Shown: piece by piece, positions 1-6,739 of the stretch | Layout: every line of letters begins with the position of its first letter | How positions within the stretch are numbered: the first letter of the stretch is position 1 | Origin: Holophagales bacterium UBA2201 | GTDB lineage: Bacteria > Acidobacteriota > Thermoanaerobaculia > UBA2201 | Reading direction: 5' to 3' | DNA: 9,227 nucleotides | NCBI GenBank assembly: GCA_002327305.1 | Contig: DCUZ01000058.1 | Span: forward strand, 10,288 to 19,514 | Made by a program: the position numbers and the translations under genes | Notes under the pieces: generated by a model | Database searches by the model: none | Told to the model about the DNA's origin: nothing | Seen by the model: only the letters and a program-made list of their open reading frames with translations

Positions 1-101
1 GTAGTCCGTAGGCCGCAGGCCGTAGACCGTAGTCCGCAGCCCGTAGGGGAGGAATCCTCCCGTCCCGTAATCCGCAGACCGAAGCCCGCAATGCGCAGCC
101 G
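1..101. repeat. Degenerate heptanucleotide tandem repeat (consensus G[T/C]AGNCC)
   Basis: Seven consecutive 7-nt units fill 1-49 (for example GTAGTCC, GTAGGCC, GCAGGCC, GTAGACC), and five looser units fill 67-101. A 17-nt interruption separates them and includes most of a palindrome, GGGAGGA-A-TCCTCCC (47-61). The 7-nt period rotates through all frames and I find no supported gene here, so it is treated as non-coding. The array may continue past the left edge of the window. Function unknown. Confidence 0.75.
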
Positions 102-132
102 GCCGGAGAAACCGCGTCAATGGAGATGGAAA

Positions 133-164
133 AGGCGCCACGCCGGGGGGCCGGCATGGCGCCT
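133..164 (-). terminator. Rho-independent terminator after the formate operon
   Basis: Starting 21 nt after the transporter stop, the minus strand forms a 14-bp stem: AGGCGCCA pairs with TGGCGCCT, then one T/G wobble, then GCCGG with CCGGC around a CCCC loop. The 3' arm runs into TTTT then CC. Four A residues lie on the other side of the stem just after a G (166-169), so it may work weakly in the other direction as well. Confidence 0.82.
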
Positions 165-185
165 GAAAAGCGATGGAATCGGGCT

Positions 186-1424
186 CTAAGCCTGGACTTC
201 CTTGGGCTTCGGCCTCTTGTAGGCGAGGGCCAGGAAGAACCCCAGGATGAGGAGCGCCGCCGCGACATAGAGGGCGATCCCCTTGATGGCGGCGAAGACC
301 AGCGGCCCCACGACGCCCGCCGCGCTCCAGGCCGTCAGCATCATCCCGTAGATCCGGCCGATGGAGGTCGGGCCGAAGGAGTCCGCGGCGAAGGCCGGCA
401 TGGTGGCGAAGCCGCCGCCATAGCAGGCCAGGAGGTAGCAGGCGACCACCGTGAACAGGATCTGGCTGCCGATCTGGGGCAGGAGGATGTAGAGGACCGC
501 CTGGGTGATGAACATGGTGAGGAAAACGTTCCGTCTGCCGATGGCGTCGGAAGTCCAGGCCCAGAAAAGCCGTCCGAGGCCGTTGAAGATGGAGGCATAG
601 GCCACGATGGACCCTCCCACGATGGCAAGGGCCGCCGCCGTCATGTTGGGATTGACCTTCCCCACCACTCCCTGTGCCATGGGGGAGAGCTGGGAGATCA
701 GACCGAGGCCCGCGGAGATGTTGAGGAAGAGCATGCCCCAGAGCATCCACCACTGGGGGGTCCTGATCGCTTCACCGTAGGTGAAGGACTGGGCGGCCGA
801 GACGCTGGAGGTTTTCGGCGTGAAACCGGCGGGCGTCCAGCCCTTGGGGGGGTTCTTGAACATCTGGGCGGCCGCGGTGACCAGGACCAGGAAGATGGCG
901 CCCCAGATGTAGAAGGTCTTGGCGACCCCCATGGAAAGGACCATGGGAGGGGCGATCTTCCCCATGAAGAACGCTCCGCCGCCGAACCCCATGACGGCCA
1001 GCCCCGTCACCAGGCCCCGCTTGTCGGGGAACCAGCGGATGAGGGTGGCGATGGGGGTGATGTAGCCGAATCCGTTCCCCAGGCCGGCGATGAGGCCGAA
1101 GCCCAGATAGAGGAGCCAGATGCTCCCCACCTGGTCGGCCATGCCGGCGAGAAGGGTCCCCAGGCCGAAGAGGATGCCGCCGATGGTGGCGACGAACCGC
1201 GGCCCCTTCTTGTCCACCAACGCCCCGCCGAAGGCGGCGGCGATGCCGATGACCGCGATGCAGATCATGAAGGTCACCTGCGTGGCCGTCTCCCCCCAGC
1301 CGTGCGCCGTCATCAGGGGCTTCTTGAACACGGACCAGGCGTAGACGGTGCCGAGGCAGAGCTGCATGACCACGGCCGCTACCGCGATCCACCACCGTTT
1401 CCCTTCCAGATTTTCGTTGCTCAT
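186..1424 (-). CDS. OFA (oxalate/formate antiporter) family MFS transporter
   Basis: Inner-membrane carrier of 412 residues, the usual size for a 12-helix MFS protein. The N-terminus (KRWWIAVAAVVMQLCLGTVY, residues 9-28) is typical of the OFA family. The MFS loop 2-3 signature is GGALVDKKGPRF (66-77), and its second-half counterpart is TSDAIGRR (291-298). R285 in NGLGRLF lies where OxlT has its essential TM8 arginine. I see no obvious lysine inside the predicted TM11 (about 361-380), where OxlT has a second essential charge, so oxalate is not assured as substrate. The ATG has a strong SD (AGGAGG, 4 nt upstream). It follows the NuoEF-fusion stop by 21 nt with no terminator between, so it is probably the last gene of the formate operon. 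Context favours formate or another small carboxylate, but substrate and direction are inferred; OFA members also carry other monocarboxylates. Confidence 0.88.
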   Translation of the reverse strand: MSNENLEGKRWWIAVAAVVMQLCLGTVYAWSVFKKPLMTAHGWGETATQVTFMICIAVIGIAAAFGGALVDKKGPRFVATIGGILFGLGTLLAGMADQVGSIWLLYLGFGLIAGLGNGFGYITPIATLIRWFPDKRGLVTGLAVMGFGGGAFFMGKIAPPMVLSMGVAKTFYIWGAIFLVLVTAAAQMFKNPPKGWTPAGFTPKTSSVSAAQSFTYGEAIRTPQWWMLWGMLFLNISAGLGLISQLSPMAQGVVGKVNPNMTAAALAIVGGSIVAYASIFNGLGRLFWAWTSDAIGRRNVFLTMFITQAVLYILLPQIGSQILFTVVACYLLACYGGGFATMPAFAADSFGPTSIGRIYGMMLTAWSAAGVVGPLVFAAIKGIALYVAAALLILGFFLALAYKRPKPKEVQA

Positions 1425-1428
1425 GATC

Positions 1429-1434
1429 CCTCCT
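1429..1434 (-). promoter_or_regulatory. Ribosome binding site of the OFA transporter
   Basis: AGGAGG sits 4 nt before the ATG at 1424, in an AT-rich 21-nt intergenic gap. Having its own strong SD means the transporter does not depend on coupling to the upstream gene for translation. Confidence 0.75.
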
Positions 1435-1445
1435 AAGATTTTTAT

Positions 1446-3275
1446 TTATTCCGCCCTGTAGAGTCTCTGCAGGGTTCTATCGCACGCGGGACAATTGTGG
1501 TCCGGGTGACCATGACGCTCGAACTCCTGCCTGAAGTTCCTCACCATCGTCGTCACCGGCAGGATGGGCGACTGGCCCATGGCGCACAGGGAGGCCTTTT
1601 TCATCAGGAGGGCCTTCTCCACCATGCGGTCGATGTCCCCAGGGGCCGCCTTGCGTCCGGCCAATTTCCGGGCCAGGTGGTGCAACTGGGCCGACCCGAC
1701 CCGGCAGGGGGTGCACTGGCCGCACGATTCGTGATCGAAGAAACTGAGGATGTTCAGCAGGAAATCGACGGGGCAGGTCTCCTCGCCGCAGACCAGGACC
1801 GCCCCCGAGCCCAGGGTCACCCCCGCCTGCAGGGTCTGGTCGATGTCGAGGGGCAGATCGAGCAGGTCCGCGGCCAGGATGCCGCCGGCGGAGCCGCCCA
1901 CCTGGGCGAACTTGAACTTCCCGCCGTCCTTCATCCCGCCGCCGTGGGTTTCGATGACCTCGCGGAGCGTGGTCCCCATGGGCAGTTCCGCCAGGCCCGT
2001 GCGGTTCAGGCGGCCGGAGAGGCAGAACAATTTGGTCCCGGGGCACTTGGCGGTGCCCACGGATTTGTACCAGTCGGCCCCGTTGAGGACGATCAGGGGG
2101 GTCGAGGCGAAAGTTTCCACATTGTTGACGGTGGTTGGGCTGTTCCTGAACCCCGAGCCGGCGGGGAAGGGCGGCCGGAAGCGCGGGTAGCCCCGCAGGC
2201 CCTCCATGGAGTTGATCAGGGAGGATTCCTCGCCGCAGACGTAGGCGCCCCCGCCCTCCTTGACGAAGATGTCGAAATGGAAAGCCGAGCCGGCGATGCC
2301 CTGTCCCAGCAGCCCCTTGGCCCGGGCCTGGGCGATGGCCCCCTGCAGCCGGTCGATGGCGCGCCTGAACTCCCCGCGCACATAGATGTAGCCGGTCGCG
2401 GCGCCGATGGCGTAACCGCAGAGGAGCATCCCCTCGAGGACGAGGTGCGGGTTCTCCTCCATGAGGATGCGGTCCTTGAAGGTGCCCGGCTCCCCTTCGT
2501 CCGCGTTGCAGATGACGTACTTCGGCATGTCCCCCTTGGGGATGAAGGACCACTTCAGGCCGGCCGGAAAGCCCGCGCCTCCCCGGCCCCTGAGGCCGGA
2601 ATCCTTGACGATCTGGAGGACCTGTTCAGGGGTGTATTCCGCCAGGGCCTTGCGGACGGCGGCATAGCCCTTGTGTTGGAGGAAACTGTCGATGCTGGAA
2701 GGGTCCACGCGGCCGACGGTTTCCAGCAGGCGCTTGGTCTGGCCCTCGGACCGGATGACGCAGGCGCGGCCCTCGACCTCCGGCCCGGACTGCTCCGCGG
2801 CCGTGGGGGTCTTCGCCCGGTAGGCGGCGATGAGATCCTTGATTTTGGCCTCGGTCAGGTTGCCGTGGAGGTCGTAATTGACCATCATGGCCGGGGCCAC
2901 CGAGCAGACGCCCAGGCATTCGCATTTTTCCAGGAAGAACAGGCCGTCGGCGGTGGCCTGGCCGGGCCGGATGCCCAGATACTTCTCCAGGGCGCCGAAG
3001 ATCGTGCCGGACCCCATGACATGGCAGGGACCGGATTTGCAGACGCGCAGGACATAGCGCGCCCGCGGCCGGGTGCTGAACATGGTGTAGAAGCCCACGA
3101 AGCCGGAGATCGCGCTGGCGGGCAGGTTCATCTCTTCGGCCACGTGCTCCAGGGTCTCGGGGCTGAGCTGGTTGTTGCCGGAGAGGGTCTCCAGGTCCCT
3201 AAGAACCATCATCAGGTTCTCCCTGCCCGTTCCCCTGGCGGCGACGATACGGCTGACGGTTTCGCGATTCATCAT
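1446..3275 (-). CDS. Formate dehydrogenase diaphorase subunit, NuoE-NuoF fusion (NAD-, FMN-, Fe-S-binding)
   Basis: Electron-transfer partner of FdhA, passing electrons between Fe-S clusters and NAD(P). Residues 1-150 are a complete NuoE/FdsG-like domain: helical N-terminus, then a thioredoxin-like [2Fe-2S] site with C79, C84, C120 and C124. Residues about 190-580 are NuoF/FdsB-like: FMN/NAD glycine-rich motif GLRGRGGAGFP (228-237), CNADEGEPGTFKDR (256-269), second glycine-rich motif GGGAYVCGEE (341-350), and [4Fe-4S] ligands C518, C521, C524 and C564. The tail (588-598) is rich in His and Cys and ends in CPAC; the C-terminal two-cluster ferredoxin domain of HydB-type proteins is absent. The ATG overlaps the fdhA stop (ATGA), preceded by a modest AGGGGG SD, which points to translational coupling. 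Separate NuoE and NuoF proteins are the commoner arrangement in complex I and Fds enzymes. NAD versus NADP preference is not resolved. A hydrogenase partner is unlikely given the adjacent fdhA. Confidence 0.92.
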   Translation of the reverse strand: MMNRETVSRIVAARGTGRENLMMVLRDLETLSGNNQLSPETLEHVAEEMNLPASAISGFVGFYTMFSTRPRARYVLRVCKSGPCHVMGSGTIFGALEKYLGIRPGQATADGLFFLEKCECLGVCSVAPAMMVNYDLHGNLTEAKIKDLIAAYRAKTPTAAEQSGPEVEGRACVIRSEGQTKRLLETVGRVDPSSIDSFLQHKGYAAVRKALAEYTPEQVLQIVKDSGLRGRGGAGFPAGLKWSFIPKGDMPKYVICNADEGEPGTFKDRILMEENPHLVLEGMLLCGYAIGAATGYIYVRGEFRRAIDRLQGAIAQARAKGLLGQGIAGSAFHFDIFVKEGGGAYVCGEESSLINSMEGLRGYPRFRPPFPAGSGFRNSPTTVNNVETFASTPLIVLNGADWYKSVGTAKCPGTKLFCLSGRLNRTGLAELPMGTTLREVIETHGGGMKDGGKFKFAQVGGSAGGILAADLLDLPLDIDQTLQAGVTLGSGAVLVCGEETCPVDFLLNILSFFDHESCGQCTPCRVGSAQLHHLARKLAGRKAAPGDIDRMVEKALLMKKASLCAMGQSPILPVTTMVRNFRQEFERHGHPDHNCPACDRTLQRLYRAE

Positions 3276-6031
3276 GACAGACCCCCTGCCGTGTCCGTTA
3301 GGGGCAGGACCTTTTCAACCGCGCAGGCGCAGACCTTCAATTCGGGGATCTTGGCCACAGGGTCGTAGGCCCCGATGGTCAGCACGTTGGCGGCGGCCTC
3401 GGCAAAATGGAAGGGGATGAAGACCACGCCGGGCTTGATGGTGTCCACGACCCGGGCTTTGATGCGGATGCTGCCCCGGCGCGAGGAGACCGCGACGACC
3501 TCGCCGTCCCCGATGTCGTGGTCCTGGGCGTCGTGGCGGTTCATCTCCACGAACGCCTCGGGGGCCAGTTCGTCCAGGACCCGGGAATTGCGGCTCATGG
3601 TGCCCGTGTGGAAATGCTCCAGGATGCGCCCGGTGGTCAGGATCAGCGGGAAGTCGGGGTCCGTCCCCTCGGCCGGAGGCGTGAATTCGATGGCCGTCAA
3701 CAGCCCCTGCCCTCGCGAGAACTTCCCCTTGTGGAGGAACTGGGTCCCCGGGTGCTCGGGGGTCGGGCAGGGCCATTGGAGGAGCTCCTCCTCCAGGCGG
3801 GCGTAGGTCATGCCGGCGTAGGAGGGGGTGACCCTGCGGATCTCCTCGAAGATGGCCTCGGCATCTTTGTAATCCCAGTCGGCGCCCAGGCGCCTGGCGA
3901 TCTGCATGATGATCCACCAGTCGTCCTTGCTCTGGCCCCAGGGCTCCAGGACCCGGTGCATGGGCTGGACCCTCCGCTCGGTGTTGGTGACCGTGCCCGC
4001 CTTTTCGAGGAAGCCATAGGCGGGGAGGACCACGTCGGCGTACCGGGCGGTCTCGGTCATGAAGATGTCCTGCACCACGAAGAGGTCCAGGGCCTCCAGC
4101 GCCTCGATCACATGGTGCTGGTCGGGATCGGAAAGGACCGGGTTCTCCCCCATGACGTAGAGGGCCTTGATGTTGCCGGCGATCGCCTGGTTGAACATCT
4201 CCATCAGGGTCAGGCCGGGCTTGTCGGGAAGAGCCCCGCTCCCCCATGCGGCCGCGAACTTGGCCCTGTTCTCCTCCACGGTGACCGGCTGGTAGGCCGG
4301 AAAGACGTTGGGCAGGCCGCCCATGTCGCAGGCGCCCTGCACGTTGCTCTGCCCGCGCAGGGGATTCACCCCGCCCCCCGCCACGCCGAGGTTTCCCAGG
4401 AGCATCTGCAGGTTGGCCGTGGATTTGACCCCGTTGACGCCGGAGACGAACTGCGTGATCCCCATGGCGTAGTAGAGGGCCATGGGCTTGAGGCCCGCCA
4501 TGAGCCGGGCGGCGCCCACGATGTCCTGCGGGTTCGCCAGGCCGCAGATCCCCGCCACATGTTCGGGCGTGTATTTCTCCAGGGTTTTGGCCAGGTCCCC
4601 GAACCCTTCGCACCGCTCCTCCACGAAGGCCCGGTCGTAGAGGCCCTCCTTGACGATGACGTGCATCAGGCCGTTGAGGAGGGCGATGTTGGTCCCCGGG
4701 GCGATGGGGAAGTAGTAGTCCGCCCAGCGGGCGAGTTCGATCCGCCTGGGGTCGGCGACGATGAGTTTCTTGCCCTTATTGATGACCTCGTTTTTGAGCA
4801 TGGAACCAATGACGGGATGGTTCTCCGTGGTGTTGGTCCCGATGATGAGGTACCCGGCGCTCGCGGGGATCTCCCGGATTGAGTTGGTCATGGCCCCGGA
4901 GCCGAACACAGTCGCCAGACCGGCGACGGTGGAGGAGTGTCAAAGGCGTGCGCAATGATCGACATTGTTCGTGCCGACCATCGCGCGCATGAATTTCTGC
5001 ATCAGGTAGTTGTCTTCGTTGGTGCACTTGGCCGAGGTCAGCGCGGCCACCGCGTCGGGGCCGTGCTGGGCCTTGATCTCCTTCAGCCGGGCGGCGACGA
5101 AGTCCAGGGCCTCGTCCCAGGTCGCCTCCTTGAAGGCGCCGTTCTCCCGGATGAGGGGCTTGGAAAGCCGGGCCGGTTTCTGAATGAAGTCGAAGCCGAA
5201 GCGGCCCTTGACGCAGAGGTGCCCCTGGTTGGGCCCGTCCGGATGCCCCAGGGCCCGGACCAGTTGCCCCCCCTTGTTCTTGAAAAAGTCGATCTTGCAC
5301 CCCACCCCGCAATAGATGCAGATGCTCGATTCCTTCTTCAGATCCCAGTTGGCCCCCCGCCCCAGGACCGGCTGCAGGGTGATGGCGCCCGTCGGGCAGA
5401 GTTGGGCGCAGGTCCCGCAGTTCACGCAGGTGGAATCGCCGATCTTCGCGTCGAGGTCGGAGGTCAGATGGGTGTTGCCGCCGCGGCCCGTGAATTGCCA
5501 GACGTTGTTCAACTGGACCTCGGCGCAGGCCTTCACGCACCGGCCGCAGAGGACACAGCGGTCCTCGTTGCGTTTCAACCCCTTGCTGGAGGCCTCGTCG
5601 ATCGTGCGGTGGCGGCGGGGAAAATCGCCCGAGGGCATTGCCGCGTCATAGCGCATGACCAGGTTCTGGAGCTCGCAGGCGCCGTTGGCGTCGCAATAGA
5701 GGCAGTTATGGTCCCCTTCGGCCAGCAGCATCTCCAGGATGCCCTTGCGGATCTCCGTCAGTTCCGGGTCCTCCGTGACGACCCGCATGTCTGGGGCGAT
5801 CGGTTCGGTGCAGGCGGTCTTGAACATGGTTTCGTTCACCCGCACCAGACAAATGCGGCAGGCCCCGGTCTTGCTGATCCGGGGGTTGTAGCAGAGGTAG
5901 GGAATGTCGATGTCGTGTGCGAGGGCCGCCTCCAGGATGGTCTGGCCTTTGTTCCCCATGACCGCCTGTCCATCGATGGTCAGGCTAATCCCCTGTCCTT
6001 GCACGATTGGGCCGATGGCGTCTTTGGGCAC
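3272..6031 (-). CDS. fdhA: Selenocysteine-containing formate dehydrogenase catalytic (alpha) subunit, NuoG-like N-terminus
   Basis: Catalytic subunit that oxidises formate to CO2 (or the reverse) at a Mo/W-bis-pyranopterin centre; expected cytoplasmic, with no signal or Tat motif. The frame runs 919 residues when the in-frame TGA at 4940-4942 is read as Sec364; the flanking CARL-U-HSSTVAGL matches the active site of known Sec/Cys formate dehydrogenases, with His365 after Sec as expected. Visible in order: [2Fe-2S] ferredoxin domain (C47, C58, C61, C74); NuoG-type His/Cys cluster (H108, C110, C113, C119); two [4Fe-4S] sites (C159/162/165/169 and C202/205/208/212); the molybdopterin-domain [4Fe-4S] (C238, C241, C245, C273) with K275 after it; Sec364; conserved R559 in LRGQSNVQG; C-terminal pterin dinucleotide-binding domain around 793-900. 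Length fits NAD-linked FdhA/FdsA-type enzymes. The GTG start is chosen because AAAGGAGG lies 5 nt upstream; the first ATG (residue 25) would cut the ferredoxin fold. The stop overlaps the next gene (ATGA). Metal (Mo or W) cannot be told from sequence. Confidence 0.95.
4907..4939 (-). promoter_or_regulatory. Bacterial SECIS element in fdhA mRNA
   Basis: Directly after the TGA the minus strand folds into a perfect 6-bp stem, GTCGCC-GGTCT-GGCGAC (4927-4911), with loop GGTCT. The loop begins 18 nt after the TGA. From memory, the E. coli fdhF SECIS has the same GGUCU apical loop at the same distance, where SelB recognises the loop and a nearby bulge. A lower helix, CAC (4931-4929) with GTG (4909-4907) around a single C/T mismatch, could extend the stem. 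The element lies inside the coding region, so it also encodes TVAGLAT. Its expected role is SelB binding and Sec-tRNA insertion; the SelB and tRNA-Sec genes are not in this window. Confidence 0.88.
4940..4942 (-). other. In-frame TGA selenocysteine codon (Sec364 of FdhA)
   Basis: The TGA interrupts an otherwise continuous frame. Upstream residues NNVDHCARL and downstream HSSTVAGLATVFGSG form one uninterrupted formate dehydrogenase active-site motif in the same frame, with Sec at the place where family members carry Sec or Cys. No frame change is needed to continue for another 555 residues. Reading it as a true stop would give a protein with no catalytic domain. Confidence 0.95.
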
Positions 6032-6036
6032 TCGTG

Positions 6037-6044
6037 CCTCCTTT
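6037..6044 (-). promoter_or_regulatory. Ribosome binding site of fdhA
   Basis: AAAGGAGG, a near-perfect anti-SD match, lies 5 nt upstream of the GTG at 6031. It decides the start codon, since no ATG occurs until residue 25. Confidence 0.85.
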
Positions 6045-6058
6045 CACAACCTGTTGTG
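6045..6058. promoter_or_regulatory. Palindrome abutting the fdhA ribosome binding site, possible operator
   Basis: CACAAC-AG-GTTGTG on the minus strand is a perfect inverted repeat with 6-bp arms and a 2-bp centre, ending directly at the SD. It lies downstream of the predicted transcription start, so it could be a repressor site or, as RNA, a small 5-bp hairpin near the SD. No regulator is identified. Confidence 0.4.
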
Positions 6059-6104
6059 TCATCCCCGATTGCTGTGCCGAAAAATAACACCTGAATGCCG
6101 GAAA

Positions 6105-6133
6105 AATCTAACACACCCGGGGCCCGTTGTCAA
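6105..6133 (-). promoter_or_regulatory. Sigma70-type promoter of the formate operon
   Basis: The minus strand carries TTGACA (6133-6128, perfect -35), a 17-bp spacer, and TAGATT (6110-6105, 4 of 6 matches to TATAAT). The predicted start near 6098 leaves a leader of about 67 nt before fdhA. I see no sigma54 (GG-N10-GC) pair that would suggest FhlA-like control. A single promoter would serve fdhA, the fused subunit and the transporter. Confidence 0.7.
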
Positions 6134-6167
6134 CACCTCGGCGCGGCCGGGGGGGGGAGGATTTTCA

Positions 6168-6183
6168 GGGGGCGCGCGCCCCC
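6168..6183. repeat. Perfect 16-bp GC palindrome downstream of the NTF2-like gene
   Basis: GGGGGCGC-GCGCCCCC is a perfect self-complementary palindrome about 20 nt after the NTF2-like gene's stop. It could help end transcription or stabilise the mRNA end, but no T-tract follows on either strand (the minus strand continues TGAAAATCC), so it is not called a standard intrinsic terminator. A run of nine G (6149-6157) lies nearby. Confidence 0.5.
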
Positions 6184-6203
6184 CATGCCCGGCGGGTCCC
6201 GAC

Positions 6204-6590
6204 CTATTTCAGGTACTGTTCGGGCATGACCGAGGAGTGATGCTCGACGATCAACCACCGGTCTCCCGCCCGCTTATAGACGAATGTGAACCGTCCCCGC
6301 AGCGCCTTCACGGGACCGGAGGCGAGGGTGAAGGTGTAGAGCCCGGAATTGATGGCGGTGTCGCCCAGGACTCGGATGTTGGCTTCATCGATCTTTCCCG
6401 CGGGCTTTTTGGGGAGGAAGTGCTCGAAATAGTCCCGGATCTCGCCGGGGTTGTGCCGAACGCGGTCCGAAACCGTCGGGAGCAATATGGCGTCGTCGGC
6501 GTACAGTTCGACCACCCGGTCGGGGTCGCCGGTCCGGATGGCGTCGTTCCACAATTCGAAGAGATGCGCGATCTCCTGTTCTGGGGTCAT
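6204..6590 (-). CDS. NTF2-like fold protein, SgcJ/EcaC or CaMKII-association-domain type (DUF4440-like)
   Basis: A 128-residue soluble protein of the cone-shaped alpha+beta NTF2-like fold. The N-terminal helices (EIAHLFELWNDAIRTGDPDR, 6-25) are followed by VVELYADDAILLPTVS, typical of SnoaL-like/DUF4440 proteins, and by the C-terminal strands GRFTFVYKRAGDRWLIVEHH and SSVMPE. The HHSSxMPE ending is characteristic of the SgcJ/EcaC and CaMKII-association-domain group. The fold is confident; the biochemical role is not, since members range from enzymes to oligomerisation modules and many have no known substrate. The ATG start is backed by GAAGGAG 9 nt upstream. A terminator-like hairpin precedes it and the fdhA promoter follows it, so it appears to be its own unit and is not clearly tied to formate metabolism. 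Confidence 0.85.
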   Translation of the reverse strand: MTPEQEIAHLFELWNDAIRTGDPDRVVELYADDAILLPTVSDRVRHNPGEIRDYFEHFLPKKPAGKIDEANIRVLGDTAINSGLYTFTLASGPVKALRGRFTFVYKRAGDRWLIVEHHSSVMPEQYLK

Positions 6591-6667
6591 GGTCCGGTGC
6601 TCCTTCGTTTGATTTGACGGTCCCGGGGCCGGCGGTCCGGTTGCCGAACCCGGGATCGGGCGGGACT

Positions 6668-6696
6668 ATTGGACACCAAAAACCGCGGAAAATCAA
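6668..6696 (-). promoter_or_regulatory. Possible weak promoter of the NTF2-like gene
   Basis: TTGATT (6696-6691), a 17-bp spacer and TCCAAT (6673-6668) each match four of six consensus positions. It lies between the bat-operon hairpin and the gene, where a promoter would be needed if that hairpin terminates. The rest of the 149-bp gap shows no other gene. Confidence 0.3.
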
Positions 6697-6708
6697 CCGC
6701 CGGAGGAA

Positions 6709-6729
6709 AAGGCGCGGCCGTCGCGCCTT
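6709..6729 (-). terminator. Rho-independent terminator after the bat operon
   Basis: Ten nt after the batE stop, AAGGCGCG-ACGGC-CGCGCCTT forms a perfect 8-bp stem with a 5-nt loop. The last two T of the stem run into TT then CC, giving the same TTTTCC tail as the terminator at 133-164. The short T-run makes efficiency uncertain. Confidence 0.7.
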
Positions 6730-6739
6730 CCGCCCCCCG

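Noticed and set aside
1..101. Heptamer array considered as a CRISPR array
   Set aside because: Units are 7 nt and contiguous, with no 20-40-nt repeats separated by unique spacers, and no cas gene is present.
120..1436. Plus-strand frame opposite the OFA transporter
   Set aside because: Composition is Asp/Gly/Glu/His-rich noise, and the minus strand encodes a clear 12-helix transporter with its own SD.
1446..3275. NuoEF fusion as part of respiratory complex I or an electron-bifurcating hydrogenase
   Set aside because: No other nuo or hydrogenase genes are nearby, it is coupled by overlap to fdhA, and the HydB-type ferredoxin tail is missing.
1497..3368. Long open frame on the plus strand opposite the NuoEF fusion gene
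   Set aside because: Its translation is low-complexity, rich in Gly/Ala/Arg/Asp with no recognisable domain. The opposite strand has a full family match. It is a high-GC antisense shadow.
3407..4882. Long open frame on the plus strand opposite fdhA
   Set aside because: Same reason: no domain, biased composition, and the minus strand encodes conserved formate dehydrogenase sequence.
4776..5540. A frameshift around 4900-4960 in fdhA, because another minus-strand frame is open across it
   Set aside because: That frame's translation is Arg/Pro-rich noise. The fdhA frame resumes in phase immediately after the TGA, so no shift is needed.
3272..6031. fdhA as two separate genes (4940-6031 and 3272-4909) or a pseudogene broken by a nonsense mutation
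   Set aside because: The interruption is exactly the Sec codon, in the same frame, with a SECIS hairpin at the right distance and intact motifs on both sides.
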